A stretch of DNA of 64,000 nt from Candidatus Melainabacteria bacterium (GTDB lineage Bacteria > Cyanobacteriota > Vampirovibrionia > Obscuribacterales > Obscuribacteraceae): assembly GCA_003963305.1 (NCBI GenBank), contig RXJR01000017.1, positions 62,001 through 126,000 of the forward strand, in the 5' to 3' direction. This document shows positions 8,177 to 16,521 of this stretch, in pieces. The translations under genes were made by a program, and so were the position numbers. Numbering within the stretch: position 1 is the first letter of the stretch; each line of letters opens with the position of its first letter. Under the pieces are notes generated by a model. The model was not told the origin of the DNA. It searched no databases and saw only the letters and a list, made by a program, of their open reading frames with translations.

Positions 8177-8549
8177 AATCGAGTGTTTGTGCTTGGGCAG
8201 CAGGGTTGTTTGAAGTTGTGGGGCTAAGAGAAGTTGTTGTGAATAGAGCAGGACATAAACTTAGCGCATGGCGTATATATCTCGAAAGCCGGAAACGCCC
8301 TATTTACGGGAGTTATCTCTGGCAGAAGGTTTGTTACTTCTGGCCAAGTTTGTGCAAATATTAAGCGCTCTTGACTTCCGGGTCAAAGTGTCACTGTTCT
8401 GGTATCTGGTTTGCCGTTGAAGTCGATTCGTAAGCTGTCAGAGTTTTCTTCGACTCAGCGGTCCAGAAACACAGCTGTCGCCGCAACACTTTGCACCGTT
8501 GCTGGAGAGACTCGAAAGTGCGAAATTCGCTGGGCCGGGTCGAATAATG

Positions 8550-9434
8550 TCACTTTTTAACGGCTTTCCGAATCGTTTTGACGAATTGATTGAGAACCGG
8601 ATTTGTTTCATCAATCCAGATTGCTTTTACGCTAATGGATGCATTCAAGTCCGAAACCGGGATCAATACAACATCTTCTGGTTTTCTCGTCTTTGCTGTT
8701 TCGGTGATAAAAGTGGCGCCGATTTCGGCTGACACCAGGCTGAGGAGAGTGCTCTCATTAGTGCCTTCCTGAACCACATTGAGAGCGCAGTCCTTTTGTA
8801 CGAAGCGAGAGAGGATCAAATCGTACAGAGATGGACTGCTGCTTCGCGCAATCCAGACCATTGGATAACTGTCCAGATCGGCTATACGGATGGACTTTCT
8901 GGATGCCAGCTGACTTGACTTGGATACTGCCAGCATCAGTTTTTCTTCTTCAAGTTCGATTGTGTTTACTTGTTGCTCGCGGGGCAGCCAATAGACAAAT
9001 CCCAGGTCTAGCTCGCCTTTTGTAATCAGTTCTGCTTGCTCAATCGATGATGCCGGTACGAGATCGGTTACGACATTTGCGTTTACCTGGCGAAAGGTTT
9101 TCAGAATTTGTGAGAACGTTTTGTTGAACGTCACCCCATCAGCAAAGCCAATGCGCAGCAATCCAGCCTGTCCTTGATTGACGAGCTGGGTCAGTCGCAC
9201 CATTTTTTCGCATTGAGAGAGCAGCTCTTTGCTCTGCGCCAGAAATACTTTTCCGGCGGCAGAAAGTCTGACTCCTTTAGAGAGCCGCTCGAACAGGCAG
9301 ACGCCAAGCTCATCTTCCAGTTGCTTCATTTGACGGCTGAGTGCCGGCTGAACGATATTGAGTCGTTCAGAGGCTTTTCCGAAGTGTTCCAGTTCTGCGA
9401 TCTGGACGAAGTACCTTAACTGTCTCAATTCCAT
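8550..9434 (-). CDS. LysR-family transcriptional regulator
   Basis: The N-terminal winged helix-turn-helix is textbook LysR: MELRQLRYFVQIAELEHFG, then LNIVQPALSRQMKQLEDELG and LFERLSKGVRLSAAG, followed by a two-lobed substrate-binding domain (from about residue 90 to the end; 294 aa is the usual length). It binds a small co-inducer that cannot be predicted. The gene is divergent from a GNAT acetyltransferase, and a perfect 7-bp-arm palindrome lies directly before its start codon, the usual autoregulatory arrangement. The likely target is the divergent acetyltransferase gene. Confidence 0.9.
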   Translation of the reverse strand: MELRQLRYFVQIAELEHFGKASERLNIVQPALSRQMKQLEDELGVCLFERLSKGVRLSAAGKVFLAQSKELLSQCEKMVRLTQLVNQGQAGLLRIGFADGVTFNKTFSQILKTFRQVNANVVTDLVPASSIEQAELITKGELDLGFVYWLPREQQVNTIELEEEKLMLAVSKSSQLASRKSIRIADLDSYPMVWIARSSSPSLYDLILSRFVQKDCALNVVQEGTNESTLLSLVSAEIGATFITETAKTRKPEDVVLIPVSDLNASISVKAIWIDETNPVLNQFVKTIRKAVKK

Positions 9435-9435
9435 G

Positions 9436-9490
9436 ATTGATACCTTTTTGCTATCAATATGGCTTATTTTAACTATTGGACGTTATCAAT
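9436..9490. promoter_or_regulatory. LysR-type operator: ATTGATA-N9-TATCAAT plus third half-site
   Basis: A perfect inverted repeat ATTGATA (9436-9442), 9-bp spacer, TATCAAT (9452-9458) lies 2 bp upstream of the LysR-family start. A third TATCAAT lies at 9484-9490, exactly 32 bp (about three helical turns) from the second. The T-N11-A geometry is that of LysR recognition and activation sites. It probably controls both the regulator and the divergent GNAT gene. Confidence 0.65.
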
Positions 9491-9535
9491 GGCAAGGCGC
9501 AAAATGGTGGCATGTTCATAAGGGAGTGCAAGCGC

Positions 9536-10036
9536 GTGATTACAGTGAGTTCAATCGTTGTTAAACCATTTGAGTCCATTCACCAGGCATCTGTTGAAGC
9601 CCTGGTATTGCCGATTCAGCAAATCGAATTCGGTGTCAAGATCACACGGGAAGAGCAGCCTGATTTGATGTACATCGCTGATACGTTCTTGAGTGGCGGC
9701 GGCAATTTTTGGGTTGCACTCGATGGTGAGCGAGTTGTCGGCTGCGTTGGATTGGTCAATATGGGCAATGCCCAGGTGGCATTGAAGAAAATGTTTGTCG
9801 CTCGTGAGTATCGCGGTAAAGCAACAGGAGTTGCTCAAAGTTTGTTGGACACTGCCGTTCGCTGGTGCAGGAAAGGCGACATTGGGCAGATATTTCTCGG
9901 TACTGTAGAGCAGTTGCATGCAGCGCATCGCTTTTACGAAAAAAACGGTTTTGTGCAGTTGGCAAAGTCTGCATTGCCGGCGACGTTTCCGTTGGTTTCC
10001 GTCGACACCAGGTTCTACAAGTTGGATCTGGAGTGA
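9536..10036 (+). CDS. GNAT-family N-acetyltransferase
   Basis: Acetyl-CoA-dependent acetyltransferase fold. FWVALDGERVVGCVGLV is the strand 3-4 hairpin, KKMFVAREYRGKATGVAQSLLD the acetyl-CoA pyrophosphate loop (R-x-x-G-x-A/G), and AAHRFYEKNGFVQL the conserved C-terminal helix. I prefer the GTG at 9536 (GGGAG about 9 nt upstream) over the ATG at 9512 in the same frame. About 166 aa, no membrane segment, acceptor unknown. It is divergent from the LysR regulator with operator-like sites between them, so probably induced by that regulator's ligand. Confidence 0.8.
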   Translation: MITVSSIVVKPFESIHQASVEALVLPIQQIEFGVKITREEQPDLMYIADTFLSGGGNFWVALDGERVVGCVGLVNMGNAQVALKKMFVAREYRGKATGVAQSLLDTAVRWCRKGDIGQIFLGTVEQLHAAHRFYEKNGFVQLAKSALPATFPLVSVDTRFYKLDLE

Positions 10037-10048
10037 TAGCACGGATGT

Positions 10049-10080
10049 CCATGGAGCGCGCCCGTCCCGGGTGCACATGG
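10049..10080 (+). repeat. dispersed 3'-end hairpin repeat, copy 1
   Basis: Begins CCATGGAGCGC 12 nt after the GNAT stop. Core stem GCGCCCG (10058-10064)/CGGGTGC (10068-10074) with a 3-nt loop. It matches copies at 19796-19828 and, on the minus strand, 28813-28842. The differences from copy 2 are one compensatory pair in the stem and one loop base. Confidence 0.65.
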
Positions 10081-10151
10081 CTCCGTCTGTCGTCGTGACC
10101 TGCACGGTCTGAACGACTTCGCGTCATACTATGTGATGTAGCAAGTCGAGC

Positions 10152-10193
10152 GAAAAGAAAGGGCGCTCTGGTTTCAGCCAGAAGTCGCCCTTG
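10152..10193 (-). terminator. Rho-independent terminator for the minus-strand gene at 10288-11211
   Basis: Read on the minus strand, AAGGGCGACTTCTGG pairs with CCAGAGCGCCCTT (small internal mismatch) and is followed by a T-rich tract (TTTCTTTTCG). It lies about 95 nt beyond the stop of the minus-strand gene. Confidence 0.7.
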
Positions 10194-10287
10194 AGTAAAA
10201 ATCGCCGTTTGTCTTGTCGAAGATGCCGCAGTGCTTTGCGCCGCCGATGTTACAGGCGATGCATCACTTTACTGTGAGGCATCCGCG

Positions 10288-11211
10288 TTACTTGCGATGC
10301 ACCAGCGTGGCGAATACGTCGTTGATCGCCTTGATGCGGCGCTTGCTCTCGCGGTACTGCTTGTCGCTCAGCGTCTGGATGAGCGCAGGCAGGGCGTTCA
10401 GAACAGGCTGCAGCGCGGGCGTAAGTGCCTGCGTCGGTGTCGCCAGCGGCAGACCGGGACGATCGGGCGGCGGACCGTAGGTGATCAGCGCAGCCGACCG
10501 GCGCGCGTAGAAGATCGCCTTCGCCCAGTCAGACGGCAGGAGCCAGCTCAGTTCGTAGGCCGAGTTCGACATGGCGTCAGCGGCCGCGATGATCTTCTCG
10601 TCGGGCGTGAGCAGATAGAGCTCGGGCGCGCCGATCAGACCGGAGGCGTGAGTGACGATCGGGTCCAGGTGCTCGAACACGTCCTGGATGGACGAGGTCG
10701 AGGTGGGCAGCTCGTCTTCCGAGATCTGAGTGACCCGTTCGCGCAGGATGTTGGTGAAACCCTGGATGGCGAGTGCCACCATGAGCGGTATCTCGTTGCC
10801 GTCGCGATAGCTGTTCACGAGGCAGTCGGTCGATTCCGCGATGATGTCGGCGAGGGTCTTGTGCGCATGGGTGATGTTGCCGCAGTGCAGCGTCATCGCC
10901 TCGAACTTCGACGAGCAGACGAGGATGAGGGCGACGAACGACTCGCGCGACGTGGTGACGTTGGCGTGATCGTTGCTGGCGGCGGCGAGCAAAGCGCCCT
11001 GCTTGGCCCATACCAGCGCCTGTCCGAGAGAGTTGGTGCGCAGCAGCCCGTGGAAGTTGCGCATGGCGATGGTGAAGTGTGCAGAGGCGGCGGCGGGTTG
11101 ATCGGTTTCGGTGGCAGTGAGCACGCCGTTGTTCAGACCGGAGCCAGTCGCGAGCACGTCAGCAGGCTGTCCGGAAGTAGAATCCGCAGAGGGAGTGCGA
11201 CCTTGAGTCAT
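10288..11211 (-). CDS. hypothetical cytosolic protein, 307 aa
   Basis: Not recognised. GAGG sits 8 nt before the ATG and a terminator follows, which together favour this strand over the equally long but shadow-like opposite frame. The first 45 residues are Ala/Thr/Ser/Pro-rich and probably disordered. The rest is helical with Ala/Leu-rich segments (QGALLAAASNDHANVTTSRE; AADAMSNSAYELSWLLPSDW) and no signal peptide or clear membrane span. A Pro-rich linker (PPPDRPGLPLATPTQ) precedes a C-terminal helix. Codons are strongly C-ended, as in the AAA+ gene and the His-rich gene at 14806. A perfect 18-bp palindrome lies 38 nt upstream of the start. Confidence 0.65.
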   Translation of the reverse strand: MTQGRTPSADSTSGQPADVLATGSGLNNGVLTATETDQPAAASAHFTIAMRNFHGLLRTNSLGQALVWAKQGALLAAASNDHANVTTSRESFVALILVCSSKFEAMTLHCGNITHAHKTLADIIAESTDCLVNSYRDGNEIPLMVALAIQGFTNILRERVTQISEDELPTSTSSIQDVFEHLDPIVTHASGLIGAPELYLLTPDEKIIAAADAMSNSAYELSWLLPSDWAKAIFYARRSAALITYGPPPDRPGLPLATPTQALTPALQPVLNALPALIQTLSDKQYRESKRRIKAINDVFATLVHRK

Positions 11212-11249
11212 GGAGAATCCTCAGGTTGAGGTTGATCATGCAGACTTCA

Positions 11250-11267
11250 TGTTGACGATAGTCAACA
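11250..11267. promoter_or_regulatory. perfect palindrome TGTTGAC-GATA-GTCAACA
   Basis: Seven-bp perfect arms around a 4-bp centre, 38 nt upstream of the minus-strand start at 11211: an operator-like site. One further half-site (TGTTGAC) occurs near 11514-11520 in the same intergenic region. Confidence 0.5.
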
Positions 11268-11854
11268 CGGAAATAAGGCTGAACTTAATTGAAATTAGAA
11301 CTTTCGGTTAGTTGGCGACGCGGGGAAGAAAAAAGAAATTGCAACTGACGTTAGCAAAGGTCAGTGCTGCATTCCAAGCTTTCAAAGACAAAGAAATGTT
11401 TAGCGCAGTTCGAGGCAGATTAGGTGGTGCTCAGAAAGAACCGTATATGGTGCGCGAGGTTTCATGATTTACCACTATTTTTCTCTTGATAACCTGTCGT
11501 CTATATACACTCGTGTTGACTCGCGCAATCTGCGCTAGAAAGCTTTTCTTCCAGAGTAGTACCTCTTGAGAATCATGAGTTTTATTGAACGAAAGTCTCT
11601 ATGGCAGGCGTTGTTAGCTTGTCAGGGTTTCCAGTAGCTTGGTAAGAGTATTTATCGCTTATTTCTACAAAGAACAAAGACTCTCTGGTTCAAACTCCTC
11701 TTTAAGTTCACCTCCCAGAAGTTTATTTGCGGAATTCATTCCGCGCGATTTGGTATCGCTTGCCCGACTGCCGCCGCCGCTCTCAGAGCTGTGCGCAGTT
11801 AGGTCAGGTGATTGTGACAACGCTTGTGTCAACGCAAGCTAAACGGAGATACCT
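11268..11854. other. long intergenic region between divergent genes
   Basis: About 590 bp without a gene I can support. It is AT-richer than its surroundings. A 67-codon plus-strand frame at 11639 has no ribosome site and low-quality composition. It presumably holds promoters for the flanking divergent genes, but I could not fix -35/-10 pairs. Confidence 0.4.
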
Positions 11855-12505
11855 ATGCTCAAGTCACTCTCTGGAGTTTTTCGGAAGCTCTTTCCGGGAA
11901 TTGTTTTGCTCACGCTGGCGTATCTCGCTGGAGGCACCGATGTCTTCAGCTCGACCGTCCACGAGCATTTTTCCAGGGCTCTGTCGGAATACGGCAGCAG
12001 CCTCGGTCCGTTCGCAGCGAACTTCCTCGCCGGCGCGCTCTTCTTCTGGGTGTGCTGGGCTGCGCATCCGCTGTTGAAGAGCTGGTACGAACGACTGCTC
12101 AATCGCACCGCGGCGTCAGATCGGCTCAAGGCTCTCGTCTCTCAGACGCTGAAGCTCAGCTACTGGTTCATCGCGGCCTTCGTGTCGCTGTCGTTCGTCG
12201 CACCTGACCTGCTCTCCAAGGTGTTCCTTGGTGTCAGCCTGTTTGGTGCGGCGATTGCCCTCGCTTTCAAGGACATTGCGCGAGATGGGATCTCGGGTTT
12301 CTTCCTCACCTTCAGTCCGCACTTCGGTCTGGGAGACACCATCGAGCTGGTTGGCACGACGATCAAAGGCAAGATCAGCGCCATCAGCTATGTCCAGACG
12401 AGCATCGAGACCGAAGAGGGCACCATCGTCGTACCAAATGGCGACATGTGGTCCAAGTCGGTCAAGGTGTACAAGGCGACGTCGGAGGCTGGACCTCGGT
12501 CTTAG
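11855..12505 (+). CDS. MscS-type small mechanosensitive channel, short form
   Basis: Inner-membrane channel of the MscS family, which opens under membrane tension to release osmolytes. Hydrophobic segments lie at about residues 13-28, 50-72 and 95-112, followed by the pore helix (GVSLFGAAIALAFKD, Gly/Ala-packed) and the start of the beta domain (GDTIELVGTTIKGKISAIS; EEGTIVVPNGDMW). The PNG motif is present, but the protein ends about 20 residues later, so the C-terminal alpha/beta vestibule domain of the 286-aa E. coli channel is missing. No frameshift is visible and the stop is clean, so the short form is probably real. Confidence 0.8.
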   Translation: MLKSLSGVFRKLFPGIVLLTLAYLAGGTDVFSSTVHEHFSRALSEYGSSLGPFAANFLAGALFFWVCWAAHPLLKSWYERLLNRTAASDRLKALVSQTLKLSYWFIAAFVSLSFVAPDLLSKVFLGVSLFGAAIALAFKDIARDGISGFFLTFSPHFGLGDTIELVGTTIKGKISAISYVQTSIETEEGTIVVPNGDMWSKSVKVYKATSEAGPRS

Positions 12506-12564
12506 CAACCGTTCTGAGCTTCGACCGTAATGTTATTCCGTGGGTGGTCTGCTAGAGTAAGCGC

Positions 12565-13650
12565 ATGAATAAGCGTTTGAAAAAGCTCCAGAAGTCACTG
12601 GACACCCACGGAATCGACGGTCTCCTCGTTCGCACCGATGAAGGCGACAACCAGAACGTAGCTTACTTGAGCGGCTTCGGTGGGAGCACAGGCGTGCTTC
12701 TCATCACCGCCAAGAAGGCTTACATCATCACCGATGCGCGTTACTACACCCGTGCCACGGCTGAAGCTACCGACTTCAAGCTGGTGAAAGTGTTGCGCGG
12801 GAAAAAAGTGACAGAGCACATCAACGAAGCTCTCTCTCTGGCTGGTCTGAAAAAGGGCTGCAAAATCGGCTTTGAAGCCGCACACATACCTGTGCAGATA
12901 GCCAAGATCTGGAAAACTGATTTGAAGGCTAAGCTCGTGCCGACGGTGCATGTCGTCGAGAGATTCCGTCAGTACAAAGACGAGCACGAAGTGGAGCTGC
13001 TGCGTACGGCTTGCAAAGTCACCAGCCGTGTCTACAACGAAGTGGCGGCTTTGCTTGCTCCCGGGTTGACAGAAAATCAAGTCGCCTTCGAGCTCGACAT
13101 GCGCTTGCGCAAGTATGGTGCTTTGACGAACAGTTTCTCTTCGATTGTGGCCAGTGGACCGAATTCGGCCGTACCTCATCACTCCACCGGCGATCGCAAA
13201 CTTAGAGCTGGTGAGCCTGTGGTCATGGATTTCGGTGGTCTCTTCCCGGGCGGTTATTGTTCCGACATTACCCGCACTGCTTTCGTGCCAGGCAAGAAGC
13301 CAGACCCGAAGATGCAGGAGATTTACGAAATCGTTCTAAAGGCCAACAAAGCGGCTCGAAAAGCGCTTAAGGTGGGCATGCTCTATCGCGATTTCGACAA
13401 AGTCGCTCGCGATGTGATTCAGAAAAGCGGCTACGGTCAGTACTTCACTCATGGTCTGGGACACAGCCTCGGGCTGGTTGCACACGATCCCTACGACTAT
13501 GAGAATGACCCATTCAAAGAGGGTATGGTCGTCACCGATGAGCCTGGCATCTACATCGATGGTTTCGGTGGAGTGCGCATCGAAGATGATCTTGTCGTCA
13601 CCAAAGACGGTGTCGAATGTCTGACAAACGCCCCTTACTGGAAGTTTTAG
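12565..13650 (+). CDS. Xaa-Pro aminopeptidase / M24B metallopeptidase
   Basis: Removes N-terminal residues preceding proline; cytoplasmic. It has the creatinase-like N-terminal domain (residues 1-125) and the pita-bread catalytic domain. The dinuclear metal ligands are visible: Asp in VVMDFGG and in YCSDITRTAF, His in FTHGLGHSLGL, Glu in VVTDEPGIYI and in VRIEDDLVV. At 361 aa it is the short PepQ/YpdF-like form, not the 440-aa PepP form. The ribosome site is weak. Monocistronic, and convergent with the APH-like kinase only 15 nt away. Confidence 0.9.
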   Translation: MNKRLKKLQKSLDTHGIDGLLVRTDEGDNQNVAYLSGFGGSTGVLLITAKKAYIITDARYYTRATAEATDFKLVKVLRGKKVTEHINEALSLAGLKKGCKIGFEAAHIPVQIAKIWKTDLKAKLVPTVHVVERFRQYKDEHEVELLRTACKVTSRVYNEVAALLAPGLTENQVAFELDMRLRKYGALTNSFSSIVASGPNSAVPHHSTGDRKLRAGEPVVMDFGGLFPGGYCSDITRTAFVPGKKPDPKMQEIYEIVLKANKAARKALKVGMLYRDFDKVARDVIQKSGYGQYFTHGLGHSLGLVAHDPYDYENDPFKEGMVVTDEPGIYIDGFGGVRIEDDLVVTKDGVECLTNAPYWKF

Positions 13651-13665
13651 ACCGAGAATTCGGGA

Positions 13666-14673
13666 CTAGGCTGGGATCAGTGAACGGCGCTCGCGCAGTT
13701 CCTGGACGAGTTTAGGTATCAAGTTATCGACGGGTCCGACTGTAGTGCCCAGGATGCCTCGGCGCCGCCGTTCCACAAGCCATTGTAGGAACAGCAGCCG
13801 ACTCAATGTTTCTGCGTAAGGCAAAAGGGAGCGAACCTGGTCTGCGTTTCTGCCTGATTCATAGCAGTAAGAGTCGATTAGCTGCTCCCGGTAGTTGGCG
13901 AATTTGCCGTTCTTGTGATGGGTCATTGCCAGCGTGGCAAGGTCCATCAGAGGAACGCCAAGCACGGTGAACCAGGACCAGTCGATTATGAAAAGCCGCT
14001 CGTTGCGCACGATGATGTTTTCTGCGTAGAGGTCACCGTGCACGAGAGAGGTTGTTTCACCAGCTAATTTCGAGGCTAGTAGCGCTGCCAGTTGCTCCAG
14101 GAATTGCTGGTCAGCCTGGCTGGCGATACGCCATTCGTTCAGCAATCTGACCATGTCGCCCGTTAGTCGCTCGTAATCTGAGGGCAGCAACGTGCGCAAC
14201 ACATTGGTGTGAATAAGTTCGGCAGTTCTGTAGCTATATGCACGATGCAGCTTGGCAAGCTCTTCTCCGACCCGCCCGGCTAAATCGGATGTAGCTAATG
14301 TCTCCAGAAAACCGGTGCCGAGATCTTCCATGAACAGCGCTGTGAGCGGCCCATGAGTGGCTGTGAGATAGAGCTGGGCCGAATTGGAAATCGACGGTAT
14401 CAGAATCTTTTCGTGCAGGTCCTGCTCGACATCCCACGGCGGCAGAACTTGCTTGTAGATGAGTGAGGAGGGCAACGCATCGTCGATGTTGAGCCTTTCC
14501 ACATAAGACAGGTCTCGATGCCGCAGCAACTGTCGGCTCGAGATTTGTACAGGCTTCCCATAAAACTCAGACAGCCATGCGTCGAGCTTGTCTTCGGGCG
14601 CAGGCGTCAGAAGTGTGAGGCTTTGGTCTTCTTCTTGCTGAGTCAAACGAGTCACCGAGGTTGGTTTCTTCAT
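13666..14673 (-). CDS. aminoglycoside-phosphotransferase-like kinase
   Basis: Eukaryotic-like/APH small-molecule kinase fold: the catalytic loop LVHGDLYAENIIV carries the Brenner H-G-D-x-x-x-x-N motif and IIDWSWF gives the metal-binding Asp. ALFMEDLGTGFLE is the hinge region. 335 aa, cytoplasmic. Family members phosphorylate antibiotics, choline, homoserine or sugars; nothing here identifies the substrate and there is no reason to call it a resistance gene. It ends 15 nt from the convergent peptidase stop, with no obvious terminator between. Confidence 0.8.
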   Translation of the reverse strand: MKKPTSVTRLTQQEEDQSLTLLTPAPEDKLDAWLSEFYGKPVQISSRQLLRHRDLSYVERLNIDDALPSSLIYKQVLPPWDVEQDLHEKILIPSISNSAQLYLTATHGPLTALFMEDLGTGFLETLATSDLAGRVGEELAKLHRAYSYRTAELIHTNVLRTLLPSDYERLTGDMVRLLNEWRIASQADQQFLEQLAALLASKLAGETTSLVHGDLYAENIIVRNERLFIIDWSWFTVLGVPLMDLATLAMTHHKNGKFANYREQLIDSYCYESGRNADQVRSLLPYAETLSRLLFLQWLVERRRRGILGTTVGPVDNLIPKLVQELRERRSLIPA

Positions 14674-14805
14674 TGTACTCCCGCATTACAACTCGGTTGC
14701 GGCGGGAGCGATGTCGACTGAGGTACTCGAACAACTTGGCTACAACCCGAGCGCAAGCTCGATTGGATTATCCGGGCAACTGCCCTAACAACGGAGGATT
14801 TTCTT

Positions 14806-15963
14806 ATGGACGGTGATCACGGACATGGGGGTGATGGACATGGGCATAGTATGTCCCATGGTCATGTAGCGCACCATGCAGGCGGTGATGCGCATGGTGG
14901 ACATGCGACTCACGAAGCGCTGCTCGTGGCCTTCAGCCACGGCGGCGATCACTCGGGTGTGCACAGCTTCGGTCATCATGCCAGCCATGCGCATCCTCAC
15001 AACATGCAAGTCGTGCACATGGGTATGGGTCGGGAAGACACCAAAGGTGCCACCGATTCCAAGAGCGATGAAGAGCATCCTGGCGAGATTCGCACCTTCG
15101 TGGTGCACGTCGCGAACCACGGGCAGCCCAACATCCTCGAGGCGATCCAGCGCATCGCCCACAGGCACGACATGCTTCGCATCGACTTGTTCCGGCCGAA
15201 CTTCGATCCGCTCGACGTTCTGAAGTACGAGCTGGCGGACTGGTCGGCGTACAGCGAGCCGTACCAGCACATCAATATGCCCGAGGGCTACTTCCCTGGA
15301 GCCACCGGGCGCACTCGCATCATTCGCCAGTACTGGCAGGTGGGCAAGCGTCCTCGCATGTTCGCGCTCAAGACCCTGCCTGTGTTCGACAAGGATGCGA
15401 GCACGTTCATCGAGCTCTCGGTCGTCCAGTGGCGATATGACTTCACTGGCGACTACGAGACCAAGCTCGTTCTCACCATCGGCTCTCTGCCCGTCTGGGA
15501 CGAGGTCGCCTGTGCGTGGGGTTACAAGCGCACCCCGTTCGAGCTGCATCAGCGCGTCGCCATCAAGGTCTGCAATTACATCTTCGACTATCTCTCGGGG
15601 CTTGCTCCGACGAAGGCGTCGCAGATATTGCGGGCTCATGTGCGCGCGAAGTATCCGCCCGCGCCCGAAGACGACCGCCCTGACGGCGTCGTGGTCGGCA
15701 CTCCGGCGGATGACGCTGATCTGTCGCACGGACGTCGAGAAGACCCCGAGAAACCGCCACCGCCTGCGACTCCGCCGGCTGACGATGGTGGCGGCGACGA
15801 CTCTGATGGAGGTGAGGGAATCGCAGCACCGGAAACGGCAGGATTCGTCGCTTCAGGCGCGAACCTGGATGCAGTGGTCGGCCGCTCAGACGCTGTGCCC
15901 GCGAGCAAATCGCGTGCAGATGCGCATGGGAAGTCGGCGCTCGTCATCGAGCTCGATGACTGA
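14806..15963 (+). CDS. His-rich N-terminus protein of unknown function
   Basis: The first about 70 residues are dominated by His, Gly and Asp (HGHGGDGHGHSMSHGHVAHH), a metal-chelating or buffering tail. Residues about 85-280 form a globular domain with well-conserved-looking segments (FVVHVANHGQPNILEAIQRI; RIDLFRPNFDPLDVLKYEL; IIRQYWQVGKRPRMFALKTL) that I cannot assign. The last 100 residues are acidic, Pro/Gly-rich and disordered. No signal peptide. Codons are C-ended. A clear ribosome site (GGAGG) precedes the ATG and a strong terminator follows the stop, so it is a single-gene unit. A second His-rich N-terminus occurs in the unrelated gene at 27675. Confidence 0.65.
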   Translation: MDGDHGHGGDGHGHSMSHGHVAHHAGGDAHGGHATHEALLVAFSHGGDHSGVHSFGHHASHAHPHNMQVVHMGMGREDTKGATDSKSDEEHPGEIRTFVVHVANHGQPNILEAIQRIAHRHDMLRIDLFRPNFDPLDVLKYELADWSAYSEPYQHINMPEGYFPGATGRTRIIRQYWQVGKRPRMFALKTLPVFDKDASTFIELSVVQWRYDFTGDYETKLVLTIGSLPVWDEVACAWGYKRTPFELHQRVAIKVCNYIFDYLSGLAPTKASQILRAHVRAKYPPAPEDDRPDGVVVGTPADDADLSHGRREDPEKPPPPATPPADDGGGDDSDGGEGIAAPETAGFVASGANLDAVVGRSDAVPASKSRADAHGKSALVIELDD

Positions 15964-15969
15964 TTTGTC

Positions 15970-16030
15970 GGCGGAGACAGGAGTGCACCATCATGGTTGC
16001 GCCTGTCTCCGCCGTCTTTTTTTCTTTTTT
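15970..16030 (+). terminator. strong Rho-independent terminator
   Basis: GGCGGAGACAGG (15970-15981) pairs perfectly with CCTGTCTCCGCC (16002-16013) and is followed by a long T-rich run. It ends the His-rich gene. Confidence 0.9.
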
Positions 16031-16150
16031 CAGGCAGATAGCCTAAAATGTTTTTTTGCGCTATTAAATATTTGCGGTTCGGGACTTCTCTTCGCGTTCT
16101 TTCTTCAGTCTCTTGTTTGGCGCTTTCCTGCTTCGACTGAAAAATGTTGG

Positions 16151-16321
16151 TCAAACAGCCGAGATGAGAATACGAATGCGAAACATCGGCTTCAAGAAAG
16201 AGAACATGTTTTTCGCTCTGGAAGATTCTTCATGCTCCGATTGGGCTTTGGATCTCACCAGTCGCTCCAGTTCGTTGATGTCAATTCTCTGGAAATTCTT
16301 TTGAGTTGCTTGCTTTGTCAT
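16151..16321 (-). CDS. possible small basic protein, weak
   Basis: A 56-codon frame (MTKQATQKNFQRIDINELERL, truncated here) with a charged helical N-terminal part and a hydrophobic-basic end (FLKPMFRIRILISA), possibly membrane-associated. Only a poor AGGG site precedes the ATG. It lies in a roughly 490-bp interval (16031-16521) with no other recognisable feature. Could be a real small protein or chance. Confidence 0.25.
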   Translation of the reverse strand: MTKQATQKNFQRIDINELERLVRSKAQSEHEESSRAKNMFSFLKPMFRIRILISAV

Positions 16322-16521
16322 CGTTTTAGCCCTGCGCCACCGTTGATGCATTGAAGATAGCCTCACTTTTGTAAATAAAAACGGAATGGATTGTGACAAC
16401 TTCAAATCGCTGGAACTAATCAAGAGCTGGAAAAGTGCAGAGGGAAGTGTGAATAATGGTGTCGAAATGACATTCATTGCCTCGACCTTAGTGCCCGCGG
16501 TCAATTACGCTCAGTGCATTC

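Noticed and set aside
10231-11229. 332-codon plus-strand frame opposite the 307-aa unknown gene
   Set aside because: The minus-strand frame has a ribosome site, an operator-like palindrome upstream and a terminator downstream; this one has none and is Arg/Val/Gly-rich like a shadow.
11639-11842. 67-aa plus-strand frame upstream of MscS
   Set aside because: No ribosome site, no domain, overlaps nothing informative; composition looks random.
13666-14673. Calling the APH-like gene an antibiotic resistance determinant
   Set aside because: Only the generic kinase motifs are visible; family members have many substrates and no mobile or resistance context exists.
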